From the NCBI RefSeq assembly GCF_003095375.1, contig NZ_QEHR01000007.1:62001-126000 (forward strand): 64,000 nt of DNA, given 5' to 3'. Shown piece after piece: positions 43,732-52,180 of the stretch (positions within the stretch are counted from its first letter, which is position 1; every line of letters begins with the position of its first letter). The notes beneath the pieces are model-generated. The model was not told the DNA's origin, searched no databases, and was given only the letters and a program-made list of their open reading frames with translations. The DNA is from Marixanthomonas spongiae (GTDB lineage: Bacteria > Bacteroidota > Bacteroidia > Flavobacteriales > Flavobacteriaceae). Position numbers and translations under genes: made by a program.

Positions 43732-45765
43732 TTATATAAGTCCGTTGTATTTTCTTATAAACCACTCAGCGCTAAGCGTTAACACAATAAGCGCGAGCAG
43801 GTATTTCCAATCGATTAAAGGTACGGTTTTTAGTTCGCTTTTCTGAATGGATCGGTAAGAATCATTTGTGATAAGGCTTTCTATTAACGCATCGGTTTTC
43901 ATAGGGAAATAAGCCGTTCCTGAAGTTTTTTCGGCCAAACGCTTCAGCTTGGAAACATTGGCGTTTAAAAACTGCTGCTCCACATTGAAATCGAGGATGG
44001 TAAAACTTCCGTCTCGGGCAATTTCTTCTTCTTCAACTGAAACCGTGAACTGGTAATCCCCTGCCGGTAAGCTGTTTAAATCTACTTCGTAAAAATTGTT
44101 TTTCAGCAATAACGGAAACTTGGTCCGCTTATCGGTTTCCACATTGCGCACGGTAATGTTCAAGGCCGCACGGGAATCGAACACGTAATTTTTGTCGAAA
44201 TATTGAGCTGAAACCTTTATCGGGCTGTTGTTGTAATAAAATGTTTCATTGCTCACTTCCAATCGGCTGCGGCGTTTGTTTGAAGCTAAATATTGTACCA
44301 ACTTTCCTATAAATCCATCAAATTCTTGAAAATTATCATGTTGTAAATAGGACTGGGCGCGCCATTTCCAAAGGCCTTCTCCGTCCCAGATTGCGTCTCG
44401 CTTGCCGTTTAATTCCGTAGTGGCCAATAATGGATTTCCTGTTTCAAACCCATTGATGGCCTGATCTAACAGTGTTTCGTACGGAACCATAACCCGCAAT
44501 TCGCCAAAAGTAGCTGTAAGCGGCGGAAAATCGTTAAAACCAATGTCCGTTACGGCAAACGTGCTGTAATTTTTATTTAATACAGCCGAAACGTCTTCGG
44601 TTTGCAAACTGGTTTCTTTTTTGAACTGTTGCTGTATCCCATTCAAAAAATTCCAATCGGTATTTGTACCGGTAATCGTTAGGGTGTTTTTCTTGAGTTT
44701 TTTAATTTCTGAATAAACTTGGGCAAAACCACGCTCTGGTTGATACAGCACAATCAATTGATAGTCATTGAGCAATGAAGCGGCTTCCGAAGGTTTTTTT
44801 ATGGTCAGTGTTCGTTGTTCGTTAGCGGTTATGGCTTTTTTTAACGCCCCTAAATCTGGATGGATGATATCGCTCACCACCAACACATTGGTCGCTTGGT
44901 CAATCACTTCAACGGCAAATTGTTTGGTGTTATTGGTGGTGTTCTTTTCATCTTCCAAAGGTGAAATTTGCGCCACGTATTTTTGCAAGCCCACATTTGA
45001 GGCCGGAAGGGTGAAGTTCAAGGTTTTGCTATTGGCGTTTTCTGAAAAAGCCACCGTTTCCCGGTAAACCGTCGTGCCGTTCTGCGAAATGATAAACTGA
45101 GATCTTACCGAACCGGTTCCGTTGTAAACCAAGATCACTTCAACCGGAAATTTATTTTTTAAAAACGCATAACGGTTGCTGTTTAAACGCGCTATTTTAA
45201 GATCGGTGTAGGTGGTGGAGTCGCCTAAAATTAAAGGATAAATTGCATTTTTATAAGTAGCGGATGAAAACTCGTAATCGCGCCCAAGGGTCTGGTTGCC
45301 ATCAGTTGCCAATATTGTGGGAGCGGTTTCATTTTTAAACAAGGCATTGGTAGCATCGAGCGCTTTTGAAAGATCCGTGTTCTTTTCGGAAAAAGATAAG
45401 GAATCCAGCTCGCCAAAATCATTTCCGAAGGAAAAATAAGAAACATCATATTTATCGTTCAACGCGCTGTTGTTTTTAAGTTTATCGAGCAAAGCTGAAA
45501 CGTTATCCGTTTGTTCCAGTTCGGCGATGGAAGCTGAATTGTCCACCAACACCGGGAGGTGCGGCTTTTCAACGGAATAGGTTTCACTTTTAAACTTTGG
45601 GTTAATTAACAATACTAAAAGTGAAAAGAGCGTGATAAAACGTAAAATTCCAAATGTCCAACGTAGCGATTTAGAATATTTAGTTTTATATCCATACATA
45701 AACAACGCCAGCACAAGGGAAATTACGCCGGCGATACAGATATATAGTATGGTTTCGGTTGTCAA
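43732..45765 (-). CDS. large VWA-like membrane protein
   Basis: A 677-residue protein with two N-terminal membrane helices (TILYICIAGVISLVLALF; FGILRFITLFSLLVLLINP), a long extracytoplasmic region and one C-terminal helix (WKYLLALIVLTLSAEWFI). After the second helix, LPVLVDNSASI is a von Willebrand A MIDAS-like DxSxS (here DNSAS), followed by APTILATDGNQT. The middle (VEVILVYNGTG, FTLPASNVGLQKY) is CARDB/Ig-like beta. This architecture is shared by Bacteroidota proteins near MoxR/BatA-type loci, but no MoxR gene is adjacent here. Function unknown; a role in envelope assembly is a guess. Confidence 0.72.
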   Translation of the reverse strand: MTTETILYICIAGVISLVLALFMYGYKTKYSKSLRWTFGILRFITLFSLLVLLINPKFKSETYSVEKPHLPVLVDNSASIAELEQTDNVSALLDKLKNNSALNDKYDVSYFSFGNDFGELDSLSFSEKNTDLSKALDATNALFKNETAPTILATDGNQTLGRDYEFSSATYKNAIYPLILGDSTTYTDLKIARLNSNRYAFLKNKFPVEVILVYNGTGSVRSQFIISQNGTTVYRETVAFSENANSKTLNFTLPASNVGLQKYVAQISPLEDEKNTTNNTKQFAVEVIDQATNVLVVSDIIHPDLGALKKAITANEQRTLTIKKPSEAASLLNDYQLIVLYQPERGFAQVYSEIKKLKKNTLTITGTNTDWNFLNGIQQQFKKETSLQTEDVSAVLNKNYSTFAVTDIGFNDFPPLTATFGELRVMVPYETLLDQAINGFETGNPLLATTELNGKRDAIWDGEGLWKWRAQSYLQHDNFQEFDGFIGKLVQYLASNKRRSRLEVSNETFYYNNSPIKVSAQYFDKNYVFDSRAALNITVRNVETDKRTKFPLLLKNNFYEVDLNSLPAGDYQFTVSVEEEEIARDGSFTILDFNVEQQFLNANVSKLKRLAEKTSGTAYFPMKTDALIESLITNDSYRSIQKSELKTVPLIDWKYLLALIVLTLSAEWFIRKYNGLI

Positions 45766-45817
45766 TTATTGGTTTTTAGAAGTTAGAGGTTATAAAAAAT
45801 AGAAAAAGTTTTCCAGA

Positions 45818-45910
45818 CATCTCGACGATAGGAGTGATCACATCATCAATACTTTAAGATCGTTTTGCTGACTCAGATGTGATCCCTGATCGTTTCTCCT
45901 TCGGGATGAC
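45818..45910. repeat. imperfect inverted repeat upstream of the VWA-like gene
   Basis: The left arm CTCGACGATAGGAGTGATCA (near 45821-45840) and the right arm starting GATGTGATCCCTGATCG (near 45876) are loosely complementary over ~25 bp. This looks like a decayed palindromic repeat. Confidence 0.45.
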
Positions 45911-45961
45911 TACTATTCAATTGTCTTGAGCTTTATCGAAATGCTGCCAACTGGCTACTGA

Positions 45962-46708
45962 TTAAGTAAGCATCCCACCGTCCACGTTCAACACTTGTCC
46001 CGTTATGTAGGCAGAAAGATCGCTGGCCAAGAATACGCAGGCATTGGCGATATCCTCTGGCGAGCCGCCCCGCTTTAACGGAATGGCATCGCGCCAACCC
46101 TGTACTGTTTCTTCATTAAGCTTACCGGTCATTTCGGTTTCAATGAAACCCGGGGCGATTGCATTGCACCGGATATCGCGTGAGCCGAGCTCTAAGGCAA
46201 CAGATTTTGTAAAACCGATGATCCCAGCTTTTGAAGCGGCATAATTGGTTTGCCCGGCATTTCCTTTCACCCCTACTACCGAGCTCATGTTGATGATAGA
46301 GCCTTTGCGCTGTTTCAGCATAGCACGTTGCACAGCCTTCGTCATATTGAAAACCGATTTCAGGTTCACTTCGATTACTTTGTCGAAATCTTCTTCCGAA
46401 ATGCGCATCAACAAATTGTCTTTGGTAATCCCCGCGTTATTGATCAATATATCGATGCTTCCAAATTCTTTCAACACTTCGGCCGCTAAATCTTGTGAAT
46501 CTTCAAAACTGGCAGCATTACTTTGGTAAGCTTTTACCTTAACGCCTTCTTTGGAGAGCTCTTCGGCGATGGCCTCTGCAGATTCTTTGGACGAGTTGTA
46601 GGTAAATGCCACATTGGCACCGTGTTTTACAAATGTTTCCACGATTCCTTTACCTATTCCGCGGCTACCGCCGGTGATGATTGCTGTTTTACCTTCTAAT
46701 AATTTCAT
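45962..46708 (-). CDS. fabG: 3-oxoacyl-ACP reductase
   Basis: A 248-residue short-chain dehydrogenase. Cofactor motif TGGSRGIGKG (~11-20), NNAG at ~89, catalytic Ser in MSSVVG and Tyr/Lys in YAASK (~154-158). Together with the C-terminal NVDGGMLT this is typical of FabG, which reduces 3-oxoacyl-ACP with NADPH in fatty acid elongation. It has its own promoter nested in the sucD terminator. Other SDR roles are possible, but length and motifs fit FabG best. Confidence 0.9.
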   Translation of the reverse strand: MKLLEGKTAIITGGSRGIGKGIVETFVKHGANVAFTYNSSKESAEAIAEELSKEGVKVKAYQSNAASFEDSQDLAAEVLKEFGSIDILINNAGITKDNLLMRISEEDFDKVIEVNLKSVFNMTKAVQRAMLKQRKGSIINMSSVVGVKGNAGQTNYAASKAGIIGFTKSVALELGSRDIRCNAIAPGFIETEMTGKLNEETVQGWRDAIPLKRGGSPEDIANACVFLASDLSAYITGQVLNVDGGMLT

Positions 46709-46743
46709 AGCTGTTGGTTTGGTTTTGGTCTTTTTTGTTTATA

Positions 46744-46770
46744 CCTACAGGGTTTTTAAAACCCTGCAGG
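46744..46770. repeat. palindrome in the fabG leader
   Basis: CCTACAGGGTTTT / AAAACCCTGCAGG form a near-perfect inverted repeat (one mismatch) ~36 bp before the fabG ATG. It lies in the transcribed leader predicted from the promoter at 46805, so it could fold in the mRNA. Confidence 0.55.
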
Positions 46771-46804
46771 ATAATTCAAGATACTGCTTATCTTACATAC
46801 ACAC

Positions 46805-46833
46805 CAAATATAAAAAAAGCCCTGTTAAAACAA
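46805..46833 (-). promoter_or_regulatory. consensus fabG promoter overlapping the sucD terminator
   Basis: Minus-strand TTG (46833-46831), an 18-bp spacer and TATATTTG (46812-46805) match the Bacteroidota pattern fully. The spacer contains the loop and 3' arm of the sucD terminator hairpin. Confidence 0.68.
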
Positions 46834-46842
46834 CAGGACTTT
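46812..46842 (-). terminator. sucD intrinsic terminator
   Basis: Stem AAAGTCCTGTT/AACAGGGCTTT (11 bp with one G-U wobble, minus strand, loop GTTTT) followed by T7. It lies 23 bp after the sucD stop and shares its bases with the fabG promoter. Confidence 0.82.
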
Positions 46843-46864
46843 GGTATTTATCTATAATGGGATA

Positions 46865-47737
46865 TTAGCCTACTATCTCGGCAACTTTTTTGCCTATTTC
46901 GGCTGGGGAATCCACAACGTGAATGCCGCATTCCCCTAAAATTTTCTTTTTGGCCTGTGCCGTGTCATCGCTACCGCCCACAATGGCACCTGCGTGGCCC
47001 ATAGTACGTCCTGCAGGGGCTGTTTCACCGGCAATAAAGGCAATAATTGGCTTTTTGCTTCCGCTACCTTTGTACCATTTTGCAGCATCGGCTTCCAGTT
47101 GACCGCCAATTTCGCCAATCATGACCACCGCTTCGGTTTCATCATCGTTGATCAACAGCTCCACGGCTTCTTTGGTCGTAGTCCCGATAATGGGGTCACC
47201 GCCAATACCTATTGCAGTGGTGATGCCCAAACCTTGCTTCACCACTTGGTCTGCGGCTTCGTAGGTTAGCGTTCCAGATTTTGAAACCACGCCTATCTTT
47301 CCTTTTTTGAAGACAAAACCTGGCATAATGCCCACTTTGGCTTCGCCCGGAGTGATTACTCCCGGACAGTTAGGCCCAATTAAACGGCAATCCCTGTCTT
47401 TTATATAGTCAGCAACTTTTATCATGTCGCCCGTAGGTATTCCTTCGGTAATGGTAATGATTACCTTAATGCCTGCATTTGCGGCTTCCATAATGGCATC
47501 GGCTGCAAATGCCGGGGGAACGAAAATAATGCTGACGTCTGCACCGGTTTCTTCAACGGCATCGGCAACGGTATTGAAAACAGGTTTGTCCAAATGCTTT
47601 TGTCCACCTTTACCTGGAGTAACACCTCCAACGACATTGGTGCCGTACTCGATCATTTGTTGGGCGTGAAACGTACCTTCACTTCCCGTGAAGCCCTGTA
47701 CGATTATTTTTGAATCTTTATTTACTAAAACGCTCAT
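46865..47737 (-). CDS. sucD: succinyl-CoA ligase alpha subunit
   Basis: A 290-residue subunit of the citric-acid-cycle enzyme that makes succinate and ATP/GTP. CoA-binding Rossmann part at the N-terminus (VQGFTGSEGTFHAQQM), GPNCPGVITPGEAKVG, and the phosphohistidine loop GHAGAIVGG (~245). sucC is not adjacent. A TACCTTTG box at 47806-47813 gives a ~60-nt leader, and a terminator follows, so the gene is probably monocistronic. Confidence 0.95.
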   Translation of the reverse strand: MSVLVNKDSKIIVQGFTGSEGTFHAQQMIEYGTNVVGGVTPGKGGQKHLDKPVFNTVADAVEETGADVSIIFVPPAFAADAIMEAANAGIKVIITITEGIPTGDMIKVADYIKDRDCRLIGPNCPGVITPGEAKVGIMPGFVFKKGKIGVVSKSGTLTYEAADQVVKQGLGITTAIGIGGDPIIGTTTKEAVELLINDDETEAVVMIGEIGGQLEADAAKWYKGSGSKKPIIAFIAGETAPAGRTMGHAGAIVGGSDDTAQAKKKILGECGIHVVDSPAEIGKKVAEIVG

Positions 47738-47805
47738 TCTCTTTCAGAATTTTTTATTGTTTTATATTGAAATGTATCATGCCAAACAGAATATGCAAGG
47801 CTGTG

Positions 47806-47813
47806 CAAAGGTA
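47806..47813 (-). promoter_or_regulatory. -7 promoter element for sucD
   Basis: Minus-strand TACCTTTG matches TAnnTTTG; a TTTT run 19 bp upstream may stand in for the -33 element. It lies in the gap after the NTF2-like gene. Confidence 0.55.
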
Positions 47814-47840
47814 CTATTTTGAAATAGTTTTTAAAAGAAT

Positions 47841-48254
47841 TTACACCTTAACCTTATGGTACGATTCTGAAGTGTCATCGTTATCAGTCACCGGTTGGCT
47901 TATTTGATGCCCCCGAAAAATCTTACCATCCTTCACTTCCCAAATGGCCATGAAATGTGCAATTCCTAATTCTTCATCTGGGTTTTCAATGGTTTTGATG
48001 TAATATTTATACCGGACGGTAACATAATCACCATCTTCCAATAAATGGCTTACTTCTACCCTAAGATCGTCGTAGGTTCGGCGCATTTCGGTAAAATAAT
48101 CTACTAAATCGCTATGGTTCATAATGGTAAGCCCATTGGTACTGTTCCATAGTAGTTCTAAATCGGGATGAAAAAATTTATCCAATACCGAATTTTCGTT
48201 TAACACATCTGAGAGGTAAAATCGCCTCACAATTTCTTTTGCACTTGTGCTCAT
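47841..48254 (-). CDS. SnoaL/NTF2-like protein
   Basis: A 137-residue protein with the cone-shaped NTF2-like pattern: N-terminal helix KEIVRRFYLSDVLNE, HPDLELLWNSTNGLTIMNH, then strands VRYKYYIKTIEN and FMAIWEVKDGKIFRGH. Members are either small enzymes or ligand-binding proteins; no catalytic dyad is obvious. Its ATG overlaps the TAA of the upstream lpxD-like gene by one base (TAATG), so translation is coupled to the lipid A cluster. Function unknown. Confidence 0.75.
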   Translation of the reverse strand: MSTSAKEIVRRFYLSDVLNENSVLDKFFHPDLELLWNSTNGLTIMNHSDLVDYFTEMRRTYDDLRVEVSHLLEDGDYVTVRYKYYIKTIENPDEELGIAHFMAIWEVKDGKIFRGHQISQPVTDNDDTSESYHKVKV

Positions 48255-49189
48255 TATATTTTATCTAATTTATCGATTATGTCGGGAATTAAGCGAATGG
48301 ACGCCAGTTCCTTGTATTTTTTCCTGAATTCATCTGCCGGGGTTCCAAAATAGGATTTATGACCGGGAAGCGATTTACTGACGCCGCTTTGTGCCGAAAT
48401 CACTGCTTTTTCGCCAATAGTGACCCCGCTGGTAATGCCCACTTGGCCCCATATTGTTACAAAATCCTCTACCAGCACACAACCGGCAATGCCTACTTGC
48501 GAAGCGATTAAACACCTTCTGCCAATTACGGTATCGTGCCCTATGTGCACTTGGTTGTCCAATTTGGTGCCTTCCCCTATGGTTGTCGAGGCCGTTACAC
48601 CACTGTCGATGGTACATTGAGCGCCAATGTCGACATTATCTTTAATAACAACCTTGCCACCGCTTAATAATTTATCAAACTTCTCAGGGCGGTTTTTATA
48701 GTAAAACGCATCGGCCCCCAAGACCGTACCGGAATGGATAGTTACATTATCACCAATTATCGTATTGTCGTAAATGGAAACATTTGGGTGGATAATACAA
48801 TCGGCGCCAATTTCCACGTTGTTGCCTATAAAAACATTGGGCTGGATGATGGTGTGGTGGCCTATTTTGGCTGAATCTGCAATGACAGCCGTAGCAGCCA
48901 CAAACGGGTTAAAATGGTGGATCAATTTATTGAAATCACGAAACGGGTCGTCGCTTATCAACAGGGCTTTTCCTGGAGGGCATTCCACTTCTTTATTGAT
49001 CAATACAATAGTGGCAAGTGACTGTAAGGCTTTGTCATAATATTTGGGATGGTCCACAAAAACAATATCGCCCGGCTGTACTACGTGTATTTCGTTTAAC
49101 CCCAACACCGGAAAGGCAGCTTCGCCTACATAATCGCAATCAATAATGCCTGCAATGGCACTTAGGGTTTGGGGCGTTGAAAATTTCAT
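48254..49189 (-). CDS. LpxD-like N-acyltransferase (second copy)
   Basis: A 311-residue protein with a short N-terminal domain and a left-handed beta-helix of hexapeptide repeats (IGHHTIIQPNVFIGNNVEIG and on). The catalytic His of LpxD is kept (VHIGHDTVIG), and the C-terminal helix is present. It probably transfers a 3-hydroxyacyl chain from ACP to an amino sugar as LpxD does, but it differs strongly from the copy at 52173. Several motifs are shorter (VEDFVTIWGQVG), so substrate or chain length may differ. The ATG at 49189 is preferred over one at 49210 because the LpxD N-terminus (MKFSTPQTL) starts there. Confidence 0.78.
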   Translation of the reverse strand: MKFSTPQTLSAIAGIIDCDYVGEAAFPVLGLNEIHVVQPGDIVFVDHPKYYDKALQSLATIVLINKEVECPPGKALLISDDPFRDFNKLIHHFNPFVAATAVIADSAKIGHHTIIQPNVFIGNNVEIGADCIIHPNVSIYDNTIIGDNVTIHSGTVLGADAFYYKNRPEKFDKLLSGGKVVIKDNVDIGAQCTIDSGVTASTTIGEGTKLDNQVHIGHDTVIGRRCLIASQVGIAGCVLVEDFVTIWGQVGITSGVTIGEKAVISAQSGVSKSLPGHKSYFGTPADEFRKKYKELASIRLIPDIIDKLDKI

Positions 49190-49217
49190 TTTATATGAAT
49201 TTGAAATCAAATATAAA

Positions 49218-49250
49218 AAATCCCGTCACAATAGCATCGTGACGGGATTT
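49218..49250 (-). terminator. efp intrinsic terminator
   Basis: A perfect 12-bp stem AAATCCCGTCAC/GTGACGGGATTT with a 9-nt loop is followed by T6 on the minus strand, 22 bp after the efp stop. It separates efp from the downstream lpxD-like gene. Confidence 0.88.
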
Positions 49251-49272
49251 AAATTTTTGCTGAAAGGTAAAT

Positions 49273-49839
49273 CTATTCTTTAATCCGCTCTTGGTATTGC
49301 CCTTTTTCGGTATCGATACGTATTTTATCGCCTTCGTTGATAAATAAGGGAACGTTCACTTCGGCGCCGGTTTCAACAGTGGCGGGTTTGGTGGCATTCG
49401 TTGCGGTATTGCCTTTTACGCCAGGCTCTGTTCTGGTTACTTCCAAAATGACGTGCGGTGGCATTTCAACAGAAAGTGGGGCGTTATCTTCTGTATTGAT
49501 GAGCACGGTAACTACTTCGCCTTCCTTCATTAACTCTGGGGTGTCCAATGCTTCTTTCAGCAAACGGATTTGTGTATAATCTTCCGTGTTCATAAAATGA
49601 TAAAATTCCCCTTCATTATATAAGAATTGAAATTTATGCGTTTCTACCCGTACATCGTCGATTTTATGTCCTGCGGAAAACGTATTGTCAATGGTTTTTC
49701 CGGTAGTGACGCTTTTTAACTTAGTACGCACAAAAGCCGGCCCCTTCCCGGGTTTTACGTGTAAAAATTCAATTATTTTGTAAATATCATGGTTATAATG
49801 AATGCATAACCCTTTTCGAATATCTGATGTAGTTGCCAT
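49273..49839 (-). CDS. efp: elongation factor P
   Basis: A 188-residue, three-domain factor that rescues ribosomes stalled on polyproline. The loop at the tip of domain I reads VKPGKGPAF with Lys32, the position modified by EpmA in proteobacteria; the modification system here is unknown. The C-terminal SVEMPPHVILEVTRTEPGVKG and GDKIRIDTEKGQY are typical. It has a terminator behind it and is separated by 145 bp from lpxA. Confidence 0.95.
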   Translation of the reverse strand: MATTSDIRKGLCIHYNHDIYKIIEFLHVKPGKGPAFVRTKLKSVTTGKTIDNTFSAGHKIDDVRVETHKFQFLYNEGEFYHFMNTEDYTQIRLLKEALDTPELMKEGEVVTVLINTEDNAPLSVEMPPHVILEVTRTEPGVKGNTATNATKPATVETGAEVNVPLFINEGDKIRIDTEKGQYQERIKE

Positions 49840-49947
49840 ATTTTTTAATTATGAATTATGGATTCAGAATTAAACAATTCCTGAATTCCGATTTGTCTTT
49901 TAATCTTTTACTAATATTTGACGTTAGTAATTTCAAACATCCAACAT

Positions 49948-49983
49948 ATCTCATGTCTCACGTCTAAAATCTCACATCTCATA
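49948..49983. repeat. degenerate short direct repeats (CTCA unit)
   Basis: An island of TCTCATG/TCTCACG/ATCTCACA/TCTCATA units between lpxA and efp. Each is 7-9 bp and slightly different; it is the fourth such island in the window. Confidence 0.55.
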
Positions 49984-49984
49984 T

Positions 49985-50770
49985 TTAATTATTACTGAAA
50001 TATCCTTTCATGATCCCCCGTTTGGAGTTTTTGATAAATTGAAGGATTTCGTCCCGCTCTGGGGTCGCTTCCATTTCAGCTTCAATAATTTCTGAAGCTT
50101 GGGTCGTGTTGTAATTGTTTTGGTACAAGATGCGATAGATGTTTTGAATCTCACGTATCTTTTCGGTATCGTATCCCCTTCTTCGCAATCCTATGGAATT
50201 GATTCCAACATAAGAAAGCGGTTCACGGGCTCCTTTTACATAGGGCGGTACGTCCTTTCGCACCAAAGAACCACCTGTTACAAAAGCGTGGCTACCAATC
50301 ATACAAAACTGGTGCACGGCTGTCATTCCGGCCAAAACAACGTGGTCGCCCACAGTTATATGGCCTGCCAACGTACTGGCATTAGAAAAAATACAGTTAT
50401 CGCCAACAATGCAATCGTGGGCGATGTGGCAGTAGGCCATAATCAAACAATTTTTTCCAATGACCGTCTTTCCACGGTCTATAGTGCCGCGGTTTACGGT
50501 TACGTACTCCCTTATGGTCGTATTATCGCCTATTTCGGCTGTGGTTTCTTCGTCCTTGAATTTTAAATCCTGTGGAACGGCAGAAATAACGGCACCTGGG
50601 AAAATAGTACAGTTTTTTCCTATACGGGCTCCCTCCATAATGGTTACGTTGGAGCCAATCCACGTGCCCTCGCCGATTACCACATTGTTATGGATGGTCG
50701 TAAAGGGTTCTATCACCACATTTTTGGCAATTTTTGCGCCCGGATGGACGTATGCTAACGGTTGGTTCAT
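49985..50770 (-). CDS. lpxA: UDP-N-acetylglucosamine O-acyltransferase
   Basis: A 261-residue left-handed beta-helix enzyme catalysing the first step of lipid A synthesis. Hexapeptide repeats run from ~8 to ~190 (VHPGAKIAKNVVIEPFTTIHNN), the catalytic His is in MAYCHIAHDCIVG, and the HQFCMIGSHAFV and YGINSIGLRRRGYD-like (YVGINSIGLRRR) blocks are those of LpxA. The ATG is adjacent to the lpxC-fabZ stop (50771), so the genes are cotranslated. Confidence 0.95.
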   Translation of the reverse strand: MNQPLAYVHPGAKIAKNVVIEPFTTIHNNVVIGEGTWIGSNVTIMEGARIGKNCTIFPGAVISAVPQDLKFKDEETTAEIGDNTTIREYVTVNRGTIDRGKTVIGKNCLIMAYCHIAHDCIVGDNCIFSNASTLAGHITVGDHVVLAGMTAVHQFCMIGSHAFVTGGSLVRKDVPPYVKGAREPLSYVGINSIGLRRRGYDTEKIREIQNIYRILYQNNYNTTQASEIIEAEMEATPERDEILQFIKNSKRGIMKGYFSNN

Positions 50771-52180
50771 TTAGTCTTCTTTAGATTTTACTATCTGTGC
50801 CATCAATTCGGCTTCGGTGACCAGCTTATCATTAACGTAGGCATCGCCTTTCATATGGACAATCCCTCTTCTAATGGGGGAAATCAATTCCAAATTAAAA
50901 ATAAGCGTGTCCCCTGGGTTTACTTGCCGCTTAAACTTAACATTGTTTATCTTCATAAAAAACGTCAAATAATTTTCGGGATCTGGAACCGTGCTCAAGG
51001 CTAAAATACCTCCTGTTTGTGCCATGGCTTCAACAATTAAAACCCCAGGCATCACGGGAGCCCCCGGAAAGTGACCTACAAAAAATGGCTCGTTCATGGT
51101 CACGTTTTTAAGACCTACCACGCCCGTATCGGTAAGTTCCAATATTTTGTCCACCAATAAAAAAGGCGGGCGGTGCGGCAGCATGGCCATAATCTCGTTA
51201 ACGTCTTTTACCGGTTCTTTTGAAATATCAATTTGCGGAACTTTATTTCGTTTTTCAATCTTAATGAGCCGCGACAATTTTTTGGCAAACTGGGTATTTA
51301 CTGTATGCCCGGGCTTATTGGCAATGACTTTTCCGCGAATGCGGGTCCCTATCAAGGCCAGATCACCAATGACGTCCAACAGTTTATGGCGGGCCGCTTC
51401 ATTGGGGTGGTGCAGTGTCAAATTATCCAAAATTCCATTGGGTTTTACTGAGATTTCATCCTTGCCAAAAGCGCCACGCAGTTTTTCCATGGTTTCGGGC
51501 GATAATTCCTTGTCCACATACACGATGGCATTGTTTAAGTCACCACCTTTGATAAGGCCATGGTCCAACAAGGTTTCAATCTCGTGCAGAAAACTGAAGG
51601 TGCGGGCATTTGCAATTTCATCTTTAAAATTGGAAATGTGCTGTAAGGTGGCATTTTGCGTTCCCAATACTTTGGTGTCAAAATCGACCATTGTGGTAAT
51701 TTGGTACGTATCGGAAGGAATAACGGTTATTTCGCTGCCGGTTTCTTCGTCGGTGTACGAAATAACTTCTTTTACTACATATTCTTCCCGCGGGGCTTCT
51801 TGTTTTACAACGCCGGCAGCTTCTATTGCCTCCACAAAAAACTTTGACGAACCGTCCATTATAGGAGGTTCGGAAGCGTTGAGCTCTATCATACAGTTGT
51901 CCACTTCCATCCCTACCAAAGCCGCCAGCACATGTTCAGATGTATGTATTTTCACCCCCTTTTTTTCCAAGTTAGTGCCCCGTTCGGTATTGGTGACAAA
52001 ATTTGCATCGGCCTCTATAACAGGATTGCCTTCAAGATCTACGCGCACGAACTTGTAGCCGTAATTCTCTGGCGCAGGTTTAAAGGTGATGGTCACCTCT
52101 TTTCCGGTATGCAAGCCTACTCCGGTTAGGGATGTTTCCTTGCCAATGGTTTGTTGATTTGTGGAGTTGCACTCAATCAT
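50771..52180 (-). CDS. lpxC: LpxC-FabZ bifunctional fusion
   Basis: Residues ~1-310 are the zinc deacetylase LpxC ([46 protein letters not shown]), which removes the acetyl group from UDP-3-O-acyl-GlcNAc. Residues ~325-469 are the hot-dog dehydratase FabZ, with the catalytic His in [11 protein letters not shown] and Glu in [12 protein letters not shown]. It combines the committed lipid A step with 3-hydroxyacyl-ACP dehydration. The fusion is common in Bacteroidota. The ATG at 52178-52180 overlaps the lpxD stop (8 bp); an in-frame ATG at 52198 is also possible. Confidence 0.93.
   Translation of the reverse strand: MIECNSTNQQTIGKETSLTGVGLHTGKEVTITFKPAPENYGYKFVRVDLEGNPVIEADANFVTNTERGTNLEKKGVKIHTSEHVLAALVGMEVDNCMIELNASEPPIMDGSSKFFVEAIEAAGVVKQEAPREEYVVKEVISYTDEETGSEITVIPSDTYQITTMVDFDTKVLGTQNATLQHISNFKDEIANARTFSFLHEIETLLDHGLIKGGDLNNAIVYVDKELSPETMEKLRGAFGKDEISVKPNGILDNLTLHHPNEAARHKLLDVIGDLALIGTRIRGKVIANKPGHTVNTQFAKKLSRLIKIEKRNKVPQIDISKEPVKDVNEIMAMLPHRPPFLLVDKILELTDTGVVGLKNVTMNEPFFVGHFPGAPVMPGVLIVEAMAQTGGILALSTVPDPENYLTFFMKINNVKFKRQVNPGDTLIFNLELISPIRRGIVHMKGDAYVNDKLVTEAELMAQIVKSKED

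Noticed and set aside
51096-52058. A 320-codon open frame on the plus strand opposite lpxC-fabZ
   Set aside because: It is antisense to a clearly conserved gene, shows no domain pattern, and is rich in Ser/Leu as expected from reverse-frame codons.
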